From: CAVTZP01 sp963739245
Lineage (GTDB): Bacteria > Chloroflexota > Dehalococcoidia > Dehalococcoidales > BS750m-G39
Direction of reading: 5' to 3'
NCBI GenBank assembly: GCA_963739245.1
Contig: CAVTZP010000009.1
Span: 1-64,000 of the forward strand
Length of the DNA stretch: 64,000 nt
A program made the position numbers and the translations under genes. Of the stretch, positions 25,305 through 34,023 are shown one piece after another. The notes beneath the pieces were generated by a model. The model had not been told where the DNA came from. It did no database searches and worked only from the letters and a program-made list of their open reading frames with translations. The number at the start of each line of letters is the position of its first letter. Within the stretch, counting starts at the first letter, position 1.

Positions 25305-26294
25305 CTAGTTTTTCTCCAAAGCGCGCAACGCAATCTTAGCGATAAACTCGGTGTAGCCCATCCCGGCGGCTTCAGCCTGGCAGACAGCACCAGAGCCGGG
25401 GGATATATCGGGGTTGGGGTTCACCTCTATTATGTTAAGTTGCCCTCCCCTGCCCAACCGCATGTCTACCCTAGCATAGCCCCGACCACAGAGGAGTTGG
25501 AAAACTGCTAGCGCCGTCTCGGCAATGTATTCACGGTTCGGGGCTTGCGCCGGACAGATTATCTTGAGGCCCTGGTAATAGAGGCTATCTGGCTCCCATT
25601 TGGCGGCAAAGGTTTGAATCCTGGGCATCCCCGGAGGCAACAAGTAGGTTATCTCGGAAACGGCAAGAACGGTGGCCGGTGAGTTCCCCAAGACAGTAGC
25701 ATTAAACTCCCGCCCATCAATGAACTCCTCTACCAGCGCCTCACCATAGAAGCTGCTTACCAGTCCCACCTGCTTTTCCAGCGAGGTGAACTCATACACC
25801 ACGCTTTCCGCTGATAGCCCATGACTGGCATCTTCACTACACGGTTTGACAATACAGGGATAACTCAAATGAAATGCAGACAAGGTTTCCGGACCTAGTA
25901 GCTGGTAGCCAGGCGTGCTAAAGCCTGATTCTTCCAAAACCGCCTTGGTCTTAGCCTTGTCCAGGGCTAGCGCCAGTGCTGCCGCTTTACAACCGGTGTA
26001 CGGTATACCCAGCTCTGACGCAATCTCCGGCACCAGGGCTTCTGTCTCGGGGTAACCACAGAAACCTTCGAAGAGATTGAACACCAGGTCTACCGCCAGA
26101 CTTTCAAGCTCCTTTTTCGTTCGCTCAAGAGGCGGCACGAGGGGAACCTCAACCACATCATAGCCTGACTTAAGCAGAGCCTGATGCACTGCCTTCACCG
26201 CCTCAAGGACGCTGTCCACCGCCCCCTTCTCCCCCCTAAGGTCATAGCGGCTGGGAAGAGGTTTATTGTAAACAATGGCTACCCTTGAACGCAC
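25305..26294 (-). CDS. D-Ala-D-Ala ligase-like ATP-grasp protein (second copy)
   Basis: The 329-residue protein has a D-Ala-D-Ala ligase-type ATP-grasp fold. DLVFNLFEGFCGYPETEALVP leads to ELGIPYTGCKAAALALALDK, then SYPCIVKPCSEDASHG for ATP binding, and YARVDMRLGRG with NIIEVNPNPDISPGSG for metal and phosphate binding. Its start overlaps the first copy by 16 bp. The two copies are diverged and neither sits with cell-wall genes, so a role in joining unusual amino acids seems more likely than wall synthesis. Confidence 0.88.
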   Translation of the reverse strand: MRSRVAIVYNKPLPSRYDLRGEKGAVDSVLEAVKAVHQALLKSGYDVVEVPLVPPLERTKKELESLAVDLVFNLFEGFCGYPETEALVPEIASELGIPYTGCKAAALALALDKAKTKAVLEESGFSTPGYQLLGPETLSAFHLSYPCIVKPCSEDASHGLSAESVVYEFTSLEKQVGLVSSFYGEALVEEFIDGREFNATVLGNSPATVLAVSEITYLLPPGMPRIQTFAAKWEPDSLYYQGLKIICPAQAPNREYIAETALAVFQLLCGRGYARVDMRLGRGGQLNIIEVNPNPDISPGSGAVCQAEAAGMGYTEFIAKIALRALEKN

Positions 26295-27283
26295 AACGGA
26301 TACCTTTCCAGGGCAGCGCCAAGTATCGCCCTGATTAGGGCTTCATAGTTCCAGCCCTGCCTTATCGCTATAATAACCAGGTCGCTGTAGTCACCAAGCC
26401 CGGGTAATGGGTTTACCTCAAGAAAGTAGGGTATGCCCTCTGGGCTAACCCTAAAATCAAGCCGGGCGAAGTCCCGGCACCCCAGAACCTGGAAGGCACG
26501 CAGGCTAGACTCAGTGATTCTGTCCAAGGTATTCTTTTCCAGCCGGGCAGGGCATTCGTAGTTAACTAGGTTTTCCCAGTCCCGCTTTACTTCAAGGGAG
26601 TAGACAAAGTGCTCATCCCCCTTCTTGGGGATGAGCCGCATTATCCCCAATATCCTGGGTGGGAGATTGCCTATTATGCCAACAGTAACCTCCTCCCCGG
26701 CAATATACTCCTCCACCAGCACCGGCTGGCGGTAACATTCCAGCACCCCGGCCACAATCTCAGGTGCCTGTTTTGGACTGTGCACCAGTGAACTACGCCG
26801 GATGCCCTTACTTGTACCCTCATACGCCGGCTTGATGATGGCAGGGAAGGAGAATCCGTCCCAGGATATTGCATCGAGCTCCTTCTTATCACTTATTAGC
26901 CGCCAGTTTGGGGTATAGACACCACCACCAACCGCTATCTTTTTAGTCAGTGGTTTATCAAGGCAGATTGCCAGGCACTGAGGGTCGGAGCCGGTATAAG
27001 GTATATTTAGCATCTCCAGAACTGAAGGCACCTGGGCCTCACGGCTGCGGTAGGTACCCCGCCCCTCAGCAATGTTAAAGACTATGTCAACATTCTGGCT
27101 GAGAATGTTGTTGAGAAACTCTCTGCCCCCCCCCAGCCTGACTACCGAGTTTCCCTCCGCCTCAAAGGCTGCGGCTATAAGTTCTACCGTCTGCGGGGAA
27201 TCGTATTCCTCAAGGGCGTCCTCCGGGCCGGCTTCCTCCAAGCCTACTTCTTGTTTAAGGTCATACGACAACCCTATCCGCAT
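26279..27283 (-). CDS. D-Ala-D-Ala ligase-like ATP-grasp protein (first copy)
   Basis: The 334-residue ATP-grasp protein contains DIVFNIAEGRGTYRSREAQVP, LNIPYTGSDPQCLAICLDKPL, FPAIIKPAYEGTSKGI, VLVEEYIAGEEVTVGI and CRDFARLDFRV with FLEVNPLPGLGDYSDL. These match the D-Ala-D-Ala ligase superfamily in order. It overlaps the aminomutase gene by 23 bp at its start and the second ligase copy by 16 bp at its end. Family members make an amide bond between two amino acids or acids through an acyl phosphate. The substrates are unknown. Confidence 0.88.
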   Translation of the reverse strand: MRIGLSYDLKQEVGLEEAGPEDALEEYDSPQTVELIAAAFEAEGNSVVRLGGGREFLNNILSQNVDIVFNIAEGRGTYRSREAQVPSVLEMLNIPYTGSDPQCLAICLDKPLTKKIAVGGGVYTPNWRLISDKKELDAISWDGFSFPAIIKPAYEGTSKGIRRSSLVHSPKQAPEIVAGVLECYRQPVLVEEYIAGEEVTVGIIGNLPPRILGIMRLIPKKGDEHFVYSLEVKRDWENLVNYECPARLEKNTLDRITESSLRAFQVLGCRDFARLDFRVSPEGIPYFLEVNPLPGLGDYSDLVIIAIRQGWNYEALIRAILGAALERYPLCVQG

Positions 27284-28574
27284 CTCGAACTCCTGGAATT
27301 AGGGAGGCGACTGCTTTATTCTCCGAGCTTCTCGGATTCCTGTAGCGAAAGAGGCGACCCTCATAATTCCTCAGCGTCAGTCCTTCCTTCGTTTGCGATA
27401 GCACATAGTTTGGCTGAATGGGTACCTTACCACCACCCTGGGAGAGGTCTATTACGAAGGTAGGTACTGCCAGCCCTGAGGTATACCCGCGTAACCCCTC
27501 AATTATCTTTATGCCAACATCTACGGGGGTGCGCAGGTGCTCCGTCCCCCGCACCTCGTCACACTGGAATAGATAATAAGGGCGCACCTTGATTTTAAGC
27601 AGCCCGTGACAAAGCTCCCTCTGCGCCTCCACAGTATCGTTTACCCCACGCAGAAGGACAGACTGGTTGTTTACTGGAACCCCGCTCCGTAGCAGGCGGT
27701 TGCAGGCTTCAGCAGCTTCTGGAGTAATCTCGCGGCGGTGATTGAAGTGGGTATTAAGCCATATTGGTCCATATCGGGATAACATGGCGCATAATTCGCC
27801 ATCTATCCGCTGTGGCAACACCACCGGGAACCTGGTGCCGATACGGATAATCTCCACATGCTCTATGCGCCTAATTCTGGAGATAACGCCCTCTAGACGG
27901 CGGGTGGAGAGTGTCAGGGGGTCACCACCAGAGATAATGACATCCCTGATAGTCTTGTGCTGGCGTATGTACTCCAGCATGGCGTCAATCTCACTTTGGC
28001 TGCGCACCCACCCCCCATTTCGCCATTCCCGCTTACGAGTGCAGTGACGGCAAAATATGGGACAGATATCGGTAAGCACCATTAGCACCCTGTCCGGATA
28101 GCGGTGAACCAGTCCGGGGACAACCGAGTCCTTTTTCTCCTCAAGAGGATCCTCAAGATCGGTACTAGCCAGGGTTATCTCTTTAAAGGAAGGTACTACC
28201 TGTTTCCTGATGGGGTCGTCCTTATCATCGGGATTGATTAGAGAGAGATAATAAGGAGTTACTGACAAGGGGTATTTAAGGGTTACTAGCTTGAGTTGTA
28301 CCTGTTCTGCGGGTGATAACGGAATGAACTTGGCCAGTTCATCGATAGTGGTAATTCTGTTACGAAAATGCCACCTCCAGTCATTCCAATCTTCCTCTGG
28401 GATATGAGCGAAAAACCTGTCTCTGGTGGTGGCGCTTTTACTCGGAGGTTCTTCCTCCACACTTCGAGCCCAACTCGGAGGTTCTTCAGCATCGCTGCTT
28501 TTGATACCTTCAGCGAAAGGCTCGGCTCTCACCATACCTGGTGAGCGATCTTTGATGACTAACGATGTTCTCAC
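27261..28574 (-). CDS. KamA-family radical SAM lysine 2,3-aminomutase
   Basis: The 437-residue protein has the radical SAM cluster motif CPIFCRHC (Cys171, 175, 178). Compared with Clostridium subterminale lysine 2,3-aminomutase as I recall it, all key residues sit at a constant offset of 46. Cys125/129/132 correspond to 171/175/178, Asp293 and Asp330 (which hold the lysine amino group) to Asp339 and Asp376, and PLP lysine Lys337 to Lys383 in QGGGK. Glutamate 2,3-aminomutases lack those Asp residues, so a lysine-like substrate is favoured. There is a 46-residue N-terminal extension with a short internal repeat (EEPPS twice). GTG 28574 follows GAGGAGG. Confidence 0.88.
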   Translation of the reverse strand: MRTSLVIKDRSPGMVRAEPFAEGIKSSDAEEPPSWARSVEEEPPSKSATTRDRFFAHIPEEDWNDWRWHFRNRITTIDELAKFIPLSPAEQVQLKLVTLKYPLSVTPYYLSLINPDDKDDPIRKQVVPSFKEITLASTDLEDPLEEKKDSVVPGLVHRYPDRVLMVLTDICPIFCRHCTRKREWRNGGWVRSQSEIDAMLEYIRQHKTIRDVIISGGDPLTLSTRRLEGVISRIRRIEHVEIIRIGTRFPVVLPQRIDGELCAMLSRYGPIWLNTHFNHRREITPEAAEACNRLLRSGVPVNNQSVLLRGVNDTVEAQRELCHGLLKIKVRPYYLFQCDEVRGTEHLRTPVDVGIKIIEGLRGYTSGLAVPTFVIDLSQGGGKVPIQPNYVLSQTKEGLTLRNYEGRLFRYRNPRSSENKAVASLIPGVRDADRVVV

Positions 28575-28611
28575 CTTATTGTTTTCCTCCTCGTTTTAGT
28601 CTATTAATTTG

Positions 28612-28639
28612 ATTATACAGAATTCACCGAAATTGTCAA
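28612..28639 (-). promoter_or_regulatory. Strong promoter of the aminomutase operon
   Basis: On the minus strand TTGACA (28639-28634) and TATAAT (28617-28612), both perfect hexamers, are 16 bp apart and 38 bp before the GTG start. It is divergent from the htpX promoter, and the -35 elements nearly abut. Confidence 0.8.
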
Positions 28640-28646
28640 GCGATTT

Positions 28647-28674
28647 TTGTTACTGGCGCTGGTTTTGCTATAAT
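28647..28674 (+). promoter_or_regulatory. Promoter of the htpX-like gene
   Basis: TTGTTA (28647-28652) and TATAAT (28669-28674) are 16 bp apart, 20 bp before the start at 28695. Confidence 0.6.
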
Positions 28675-28694
28675 AGTATAGTAAGAGGTGATAT

Positions 28695-29660
28695 ATGTGG
28701 CTTAAAACCAGGATGTTCTTATTAGTTGCAATTCTTTTCGGCATCCTCTATGGCGTAATCACTGGCATAGGTATCTGGGCGGGAGCGGGAAATGTGGTAT
28801 GGTACATTATTTTAGCGTTTGTCTTCCTCGGCCTCCAATACCTGATCAGCCCGTCCTTAGTCAGCCTGATGATGAGGATAAAGTGGGTCTCAGAAAAGGA
28901 AGAACCGGAGTTGCACCAAATGGTTGCTGAGCTGGCGGAGACGGCGCACCTTCCCAAGCCCAAGGTTGGCATCTCCCAGATCAACCTGCCAAACGCCTTC
29001 GCCTTCGGCCGGTCGCAGGGTGATGGGCGAGTCTGCGTTACCAAGGGCATACTTAATCTATTAAATAAGGATGAACTCAAAGCTGTCCTCGGGCATGAGA
29101 TGTCTCATATCAAGCACCGTGATATGGCCATCATCACCCTGCTTTCAGCGATACCGCTGATATTGTACTGGGTGGCATGGAGCACGATGTGGGGAGGAGC
29201 CTCAGGTAGTCGCCGGGATGGAGGTAATTATGCGGCCTTAATTGGGTTCGGTGCCTTTCTCCTCTACTTCATTACCAACCTCCTCGTGCTCTATGGCTCA
29301 AGGATACGTGAGTATTATGCCGACCTGGGTAGTGTACAACTGGGAAGTAAGCCCCATCACCTCGCCTCGGCACTATATAAACTGGTCTACGGAAATGCCC
29401 GCCAAAAGAATAGTGATGAGCTAAAGCGGGTTGAGGGAATCAAGGCTTTCTTTGTCAATGACCCGTCTCGGGCATGGTATGAGATTAGAGAGCTATCCGA
29501 GATTGACCGGGACATGAGCGGTAGTGTCGATTATGATGAGCTAATGGCACTGCGCCAGAAGAAGGTGCAGCTGAATGCTGCGGCTAAATTGATGGAGGTT
29601 TTTAGCACCCACCCTAATATGCTGCAAAGGATAAAGCACCTATCCACACTTATTGTTTGA
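28695..29660 (+). CDS. htpX: HtpX-like M48 zinc metalloprotease
   Basis: The 321-residue membrane protease starts with two transmembrane helices (residues 8-28 and 35-52). The zinc site is HEMSH at 134-138 in AVLGHEMSHIKHRD, with the third ligand Glu in the REYYADLGSVQL helix. Two further hydrophobic segments (about 145-160 and 180-200) lie between. HtpX-type enzymes degrade damaged membrane proteins at the cytoplasmic face. The C-terminus (STHPNMLQRIKHL) is typical. The 3' end overlaps a small YHS gene on the other strand by 11 bp. Confidence 0.93.
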   Translation: MWLKTRMFLLVAILFGILYGVITGIGIWAGAGNVVWYIILAFVFLGLQYLISPSLVSLMMRIKWVSEKEEPELHQMVAELAETAHLPKPKVGISQINLPNAFAFGRSQGDGRVCVTKGILNLLNKDELKAVLGHEMSHIKHRDMAIITLLSAIPLILYWVAWSTMWGGASGSRRDGGNYAALIGFGAFLLYFITNLLVLYGSRIREYYADLGSVQLGSKPHHLASALYKLVYGNARQKNSDELKRVEGIKAFFVNDPSRAWYEIRELSEIDRDMSGSVDYDELMALRQKKVQLNAAAKLMEVFSTHPNMLQRIKHLSTLIV

Positions 29661-29799
29661 CCAGATATTTCTCCGGGTTCTGGTCAAAAGCTCTCTTGCA
29701 GCCCACAGCACAGAAGTAATACTTCTTGCCCTTGTATTCAGAGGTGGCTGCTGCCTTTTTTTCATCCACCTTCATCTTGCACACCGGGTCAATCGCCAT
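29650..29799 (-). CDS. YHS-domain mini-protein next to the copper ATPase
   Basis: ATG 29799 behind AGGGGGTG opens a 49-residue ORF. It begins AIDPVCKMKVDEKKAAATSE, continues with a YYFC motif and GCKRAFDQNPEKYL, and ends at TAA 29650. This is the YHS domain, with conserved Cys in DPVCKM, FCAVGC and the surrounding aromatic residues; it binds metal and often accompanies heavy-metal ATPases. It begins 20 bp after the ATPase stop on the same strand, so it is probably co-transcribed. It may pass copper to the pump. Confidence 0.85.
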   Translation of the reverse strand: MAIDPVCKMKVDEKKAAATSEYKGKKYYFCAVGCKRAFDQNPEKYLVKQ

Positions 29800-29819
29800 T
29801 GCAACACCCCCTTGACTGG

Positions 29820-32282
29820 TTATTTCTGCGGCTTAAACTGCCTTAGCCGCAGCGAGTTAAGCACCACGGTGATGGAGCTAGCCGCCATGGCCGCCGCCGC
29901 TAGAATTGGATTCAGGAAGCCATATTTGCCCAGAATAAAGTGGAGCCCCGAGGGTACACCGCTCTTCCCAAAGGCAAGATAGAGCACCCCGGCGGCTACA
30001 GGAATAAGGGCAGTATTATAGGCAAAAGCCCAGAAGAGGTTCTGCCTAATTGCCCTAATGGTGCGCTTGCTCAGTGATATAGCAGTCACAATCCCCATCA
30101 AATCGCCACTGATGAGGATAATGTCTCCAGTTTCCATGGCCACATCGGTACCGGTGCCAATGGCAATACCGACATCAGCCTGAGCCAGGGCTGGGGCATC
30201 ATTTATTCCGTCCCCCACCATCGCCACCACCCTTCCCTCATCCTGTAGCTTTTTGACCTCTTGAGCCTTATACTCTGGAAGCACCTCGGCGAGTACCCGA
30301 TCAATACCCACCTCCCCAGCAATAGCCTCAGCAGTGCGCCAGTTGTCTCCGGTAAGCATCGCCACCTCAACACCCATTTTGTGTAGCTCCCGCACCGCCG
30401 CTTTGGCATTAGGCTTAATGGTATCAGCCAGGGCGATAATTCCCACCACTTTTTTATCTATGCCCAGAAACATCACCGTCTTGCCCTTTGCCCGCAGGCG
30501 CTCCGCTTCTTCCTCCAGCCCATTGAGGGAAAGACTCCTTTCCTCCATCAACCTGAGATTGCCCAGCAGAAGCTTTCTTTTTTCAACTAAAGCCTCAATG
30601 CCGCGTCCGGGGATAGCCTTAAATTTTGAAGCTGGCGACAATCCAAGCTTCCTCTTCAGGGCAGCCTTGACCATAGCCTCGCCAAGAGGGTGCTCGGAGC
30701 CATGTTCCGCCGAGGCCGCCAGCTGTAGCACCTCCTCTTTTGACCATGGGGGTGAAGTAATGATATCGGTTACCTTAGGCCGACCCCGGGTCAGGGTGCC
30801 CGTCTTATCCAGGAGGACGGTAGTTATCTGGTGAGACCTTTCCAGAGCACCTGCGCTCCGGAGCAGAATGCCATGCTCAGCGCCTTTGCCGGTGCCAACC
30901 ATAATTGCCGTTGGGGTTGCCAGCCCCAGGGCGCAGGGACAGGCAATAATAAGCACAGCAATAAAATTAAGCAGGGCAAAGGTAAGCGAGGGGGCTGGCC
31001 CGATAAAGAACCAGATGATAAAGGTAACGATGGCAATGCTAATCACTATCGGCACAAAGTAGCTGGCGATGACATCAGCCAGGCGCTGAATCGGCGCCTT
31101 GCTTCCCTGGGCTTCCTCCACCAGCCGAATAATCTGAGCTAAGGTGGTATCCTTGCCTACCTTGGTTGCCTCAAATTGAAAGCTGCCGGTCTTATTAATC
31201 GTGCCGCCGATGACCTCGTCACCAACCTTTTTCTCTACCGGGATGCTCTCGCCGGTAATCATAGACTCATCAATGCTGGAATACCCCTGGCGGACTACGC
31301 CGTCCACAGGCACCCGCTCCCCGGGGCGGACCAGGATAAGGTCGCCAAGCTGAACATCATCAACCAGAACTTCCCTTTCTTCGCCGTCACGGATAACCAG
31401 GGCGGTCTTCGGCTTAAGACCGATAAGCTTCTTTATTGCCTCCGAGGTCTGCCCCCTAGCCCTTGCCTCCAGGAAGCGCCCGAGAAGAATCAGGGTAATA
31501 ATCATGGCGGAGGTATCGAAATATAGGTTGGGCTCAATGCTGCCAATGGTAAAAAGAGCCGGGAAGAGAACGGCAACCATACTATAAAAATAGGCGGCTG
31601 AGGTACCGGTGGCAATCAGGGTATTCATATCAGCCGTCCTGTGTCTTAAGGCACCCCAAGCCCCCTGATAGAACCGCCAGCCGGCCCAAAACTGCACCGG
31701 CGTCGCCAGTGCCCAGAGTAGATATGGCTTCCCCACAAATTCGGGAGCCCACATTAGAGCCATAATTGATGCGGCAAGGATAGCAGCTACGATAAACCGG
31801 TTCCTCATACCCCGGAGTTCTCGCCGGACAGCAGTAGTGACGTCCTCCAACGTCTGCGCCTCCAGCCCCAGTTTGTAACCGGCGTTTTCCACCGCCTGAC
31901 GCAGGTCAGCAATATCCGTCCCCTCAACATATTCCACGGTAGTCTTCTCTGAAGCCAGATTAACGTTGGCGGAAACTACACCCGGCACACTAGTAAGAGC
32001 CTGCTCAACCCGGGCCACGCAGGAGGCACAGGTCATTCCCGCTACTGGAAATATGGACTTCTTGAGTGCTGCTCCATAGCCAAGCTGTGAGATAGTGTTC
32101 TTAATTCTGGCGAGGTTCACCTTTGATGGGTCATATTCTATAGAAGCCTTCTCCGCAGCGAAGTTCAGGCTCGCTTTTTCCACCCCCGGTATTTCCGCCA
32201 GACCCTTTTCAATGGTGGCAGCACAGGTGGTGCACGTCATGCCAGTGATATGAAGGTTAACCCTCTCTAGCTTCTTAGCCAT
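29820..32282 (-). CDS. copA: Copper-translocating P-type ATPase with two heavy-metal-associated domains
   Basis: The 820-residue pump begins with two HMA domains (GMTCTTC with Cys17/20, and GMTCASC with Cys85/88), then eight expected membrane helices. Order of motifs: TGES in the actuator domain, CPC in IIACPCALGLATP, the phosphorylated Asp in DKTGTLT, SEHPLGEAM, and GDGINDAPAL. The CPC motif together with CxxC domains marks P1B-1 Cu(I) exporters. It sits downstream of the rubrerythrin gene, separated by three hairpins, and upstream of the YHS mini-protein. Silver or other soft metals could also be carried. Confidence 0.94.
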   Translation of the reverse strand: MAKKLERVNLHITGMTCTTCAATIEKGLAEIPGVEKASLNFAAEKASIEYDPSKVNLARIKNTISQLGYGAALKKSIFPVAGMTCASCVARVEQALTSVPGVVSANVNLASEKTTVEYVEGTDIADLRQAVENAGYKLGLEAQTLEDVTTAVRRELRGMRNRFIVAAILAASIMALMWAPEFVGKPYLLWALATPVQFWAGWRFYQGAWGALRHRTADMNTLIATGTSAAYFYSMVAVLFPALFTIGSIEPNLYFDTSAMIITLILLGRFLEARARGQTSEAIKKLIGLKPKTALVIRDGEEREVLVDDVQLGDLILVRPGERVPVDGVVRQGYSSIDESMITGESIPVEKKVGDEVIGGTINKTGSFQFEATKVGKDTTLAQIIRLVEEAQGSKAPIQRLADVIASYFVPIVISIAIVTFIIWFFIGPAPSLTFALLNFIAVLIIACPCALGLATPTAIMVGTGKGAEHGILLRSAGALERSHQITTVLLDKTGTLTRGRPKVTDIITSPPWSKEEVLQLAASAEHGSEHPLGEAMVKAALKRKLGLSPASKFKAIPGRGIEALVEKRKLLLGNLRLMEERSLSLNGLEEEAERLRAKGKTVMFLGIDKKVVGIIALADTIKPNAKAAVRELHKMGVEVAMLTGDNWRTAEAIAGEVGIDRVLAEVLPEYKAQEVKKLQDEGRVVAMVGDGINDAPALAQADVGIAIGTGTDVAMETGDIILISGDLMGIVTAISLSKRTIRAIRQNLFWAFAYNTALIPVAAGVLYLAFGKSGVPSGLHFILGKYGFLNPILAAAAMAASSITVVLNSLRLRQFKPQK

Positions 32283-32311
32283 TCTCTTTCTCCATCCTCA
32301 CCCCCTCTTTA

Positions 32312-32418
32312 TCCCCCTCTCCTTTTAAAGGAGAGGGGGAAGAGATTTTAGAGAGGGGGCGAAGCCCCCTCTCTTCTATACTCCCCCTTCCCTTCAATAA
32401 GATAATAAGGGAAGGGGG
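32312..32418. repeat. Three successive purine/pyrimidine hairpins
   Basis: Three perfect inverted repeats fill the gap between rubrerythrin and the copper ATPase. Hairpin 1 is 32312-32325 with 32327-32340 (14 bp). Hairpin 2 is GAGAGGGGGC (32351-32360) with GCCCCCTCTC (32364-32373) and a GAA loop. Hairpin 3 is 32383-32394 with 32407-32418 (12 bp). All share CCCCCT-type runs, so they look like a repetitive palindromic element that may also slow transcription between the two genes. Confidence 0.75.
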
Positions 32419-32431
32419 TCAGGGGGATAGG

Positions 32432-32935
32432 TTACGAGATAAGCTTGAACATTTTTCTGGGTGCGCCGCAGATAGGACATTTTTGTGGTGCTTCACCCAC
32501 AACTGTATTGCCGCAGACTTGGCAAACGTAAATCGGCTGCTCATTGATAGCCTCGCCCTTTTCCAGCTTACTGAGAGCGGCCTCAAAAAGACGGTAATGA
32601 ACCCGCTCCACCTTATTGGCTAGGTAAAAACTGCCCCTGGCTTTATCGGCGCTTTCTGCCTCAGCCTGCTTTATAAAGGTGGGGTACATTTCCATGAACT
32701 CGTAATTCTCCCCACTCTTTGCCGCCATCAGGTTTTCCTTGGTCGACTTTACTCCCTGCATAACCTTCAGGTGATTTCCAGCATGTACTGTCTCGGCATC
32801 AGCTGTGGCGCGAAACAGCCTGGCTATCTGTTTATATCCTTCCTGCTCCGCCTTCTCGGCAAAGAATAGATACTTGCGATTAGCCTGGCTTTCTCCGGCA
32901 AAGGCAGCCTGTAAGTTTTCATTAGTTGTACCCAT
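32432..32935 (-). CDS. Rubrerythrin
   Basis: The likely start is ATG 32935, with AAGGGAG nine bases before it. An in-frame ATG at 32986 has no better site. The 167-residue protein has a ferritin-like diiron domain (NLQAAFAGESQANRKYLFFAE, then ADAETVHAGNH, then EKVERVHYRLFE-type ligands) and a C-terminal rubredoxin domain with Cys138/141 and Cys153/156 (YVCQVCG and CPICG). Rubrerythrins reduce hydrogen peroxide in anaerobes. It is the first gene of the run leading into the copper ATPase. Confidence 0.94.
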   Translation of the reverse strand: MGTTNENLQAAFAGESQANRKYLFFAEKAEQEGYKQIARLFRATADAETVHAGNHLKVMQGVKSTKENLMAAKSGENYEFMEMYPTFIKQAEAESADKARGSFYLANKVERVHYRLFEAALSKLEKGEAINEQPIYVCQVCGNTVVGEAPQKCPICGAPRKMFKLIS

Positions 32936-32991
32936 AATCTGCTCCCTTCTACCCAAGATTATTTGCTCCTTTATGAGCATCTCCACTAGTT

Positions 32992-33021
32992 ATTTTAGAC
33001 CCTAATGATAGCATACATCAA
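32992..33021 (-). promoter_or_regulatory. Candidate rubrerythrin promoter
   Basis: On the minus strand TTGATG (33021-33016) and TAAAAT (32997-32992) are 18 bp apart, 56 bp before ATG 32935. Confidence 0.4.
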
Positions 33022-33078
33022 TAAGTTAGCCTTTTTCTACTAAGATAGGGTATAATCCTGACAAGAGGGGATTTTGCC

Positions 33079-33459
33079 ATGGTAAAAAGGATTATCACTC
33101 TACCTGATGCCCCTAAGCTCCCGTTCTCCCCAGCAATAAGAGCCGGCGATTATATCTTTGTCTCGGGTCAGCTTGGACACGTTGATGCCCAAGGCAGGGA
33201 AACCAAGGGGATAGAGGCGCAGGTTAAGCAATGCTTAGAGAACATGAAGAGGGTGTTGGCAGCGGCTGGCTCATCTCTGGACGATGTGGTAAAGGTGACT
33301 GTCTTTCTTCGCCACGAGAAGGATTTTCCCAAAATGAACGAGGTATATCAGGGCTACTTCACCAAAGACCGCCCCACCCGCTCAACGGTAATAGCTGGCT
33401 TGGCTTTACCAAGCATGCTCATTGAAATAGAGTGTATCGCTTACTCCCCGACTAAATAA
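33079..33459 (+). CDS. ridA: RidA family enamine/imine deaminase
   Basis: The 126-residue protein matches RidA along its length: LPFSPAIRAGDYIFVSGQLG, QVKQCLENMKRVLAAAGSSLDDVVKVTVFL, and the substrate-binding Arg in RPTRSTVIAGLALPSMLIEIECIA. These small trimeric proteins hydrolyse reactive 2-aminoacrylate and similar imines. It has its own ATG with AGAGGGG upstream and stands alone between divergent rubrerythrin and the next plus-strand operon. Confidence 0.93.
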   Translation: MVKRIITLPDAPKLPFSPAIRAGDYIFVSGQLGHVDAQGRETKGIEAQVKQCLENMKRVLAAAGSSLDDVVKVTVFLRHEKDFPKMNEVYQGYFTKDRPTRSTVIAGLALPSMLIEIECIAYSPTK

Positions 33460-33496
33460 AACTAATAGACGTCCAGACATTTATCTATTTCCTTGT

Positions 33497-33525
33497 TTGA
33501 AAATATAAAACTGACAGTGTATAAT
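33497..33525 (+). promoter_or_regulatory. Promoter of the cyclic-nucleotide-binding gene and acs
   Basis: TTGAAA (33497-33502) and TATAAT (33520-33525) are 17 bp apart, with a TG just before the -10. The gene at 33568 starts 42 bp later. Confidence 0.65.
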
Positions 33526-33567
33526 ACTGCAGTAAGCCCAGAGACATAAAAGCCACGGAGGTTAAGA

Positions 33568-34023
33568 ATGGAGGCTATAGAAGTACTGAGAAAGTCTGAC
33601 ATCTTCCACTACCTAGAGGAGGGTGAGCTTAAGCTAGTGGAAAAGATGTGCACTCCCCAGGTATTTGAAGCGGGAACAATTATATGCAAGCAGGACAAGG
33701 AAGAGAACAGTGTATATGTTATTGAAGATGGGCTGGTATCCATCATCCTTGAGCTAGGGCCAACGGATAAGCGACAAATCCAGACCGCCGCCAATTTTGA
33801 ATGCTTCGGCTGGTCAGCGACGATACCACCATTCCGTTGCGCTGCCACGGCAAAAACCCTGGAGAGAACAAAGGTGCTTGCCTTCAAAGGGATGGAACTG
33901 CGTAATTTAATCTTCACCAACCCCAAGCTTTGCGCTGAGGTTGCCGGCGGGGTAGCCTACGTGATTTCAGAAAGGCTGCGGTCGGCGTTTAGCCAGTTGA
34001 TGGGTGTGACCTACCAGGATTAA
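33568..34023 (+). CDS. Cyclic nucleotide-binding domain protein without output domain
   Basis: The 151-residue protein is one cyclic nucleotide-binding (cNMP) domain: LRKSDIFHYLEEGELKLVEKM, then FEAGTIICKQDKEENSVYVIEDG, ending with a long helix. A phosphate-binding cassette with the usual RxAT sequence is only loosely matched (AATIPPFRCAATAKTLERTKV), so the ligand is uncertain. There is no DNA-binding helix-turn-helix after it, unlike CRP proteins. It is 109 bp upstream of acetyl-CoA synthetase on the same strand and might act as a small allosteric partner or sensor. Confidence 0.82.
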   Translation: MEAIEVLRKSDIFHYLEEGELKLVEKMCTPQVFEAGTIICKQDKEENSVYVIEDGLVSIILELGPTDKRQIQTAANFECFGWSATIPPFRCAATAKTLERTKVLAFKGMELRNLIFTNPKLCAEVAGGVAYVISERLRSAFSQLMGVTYQD

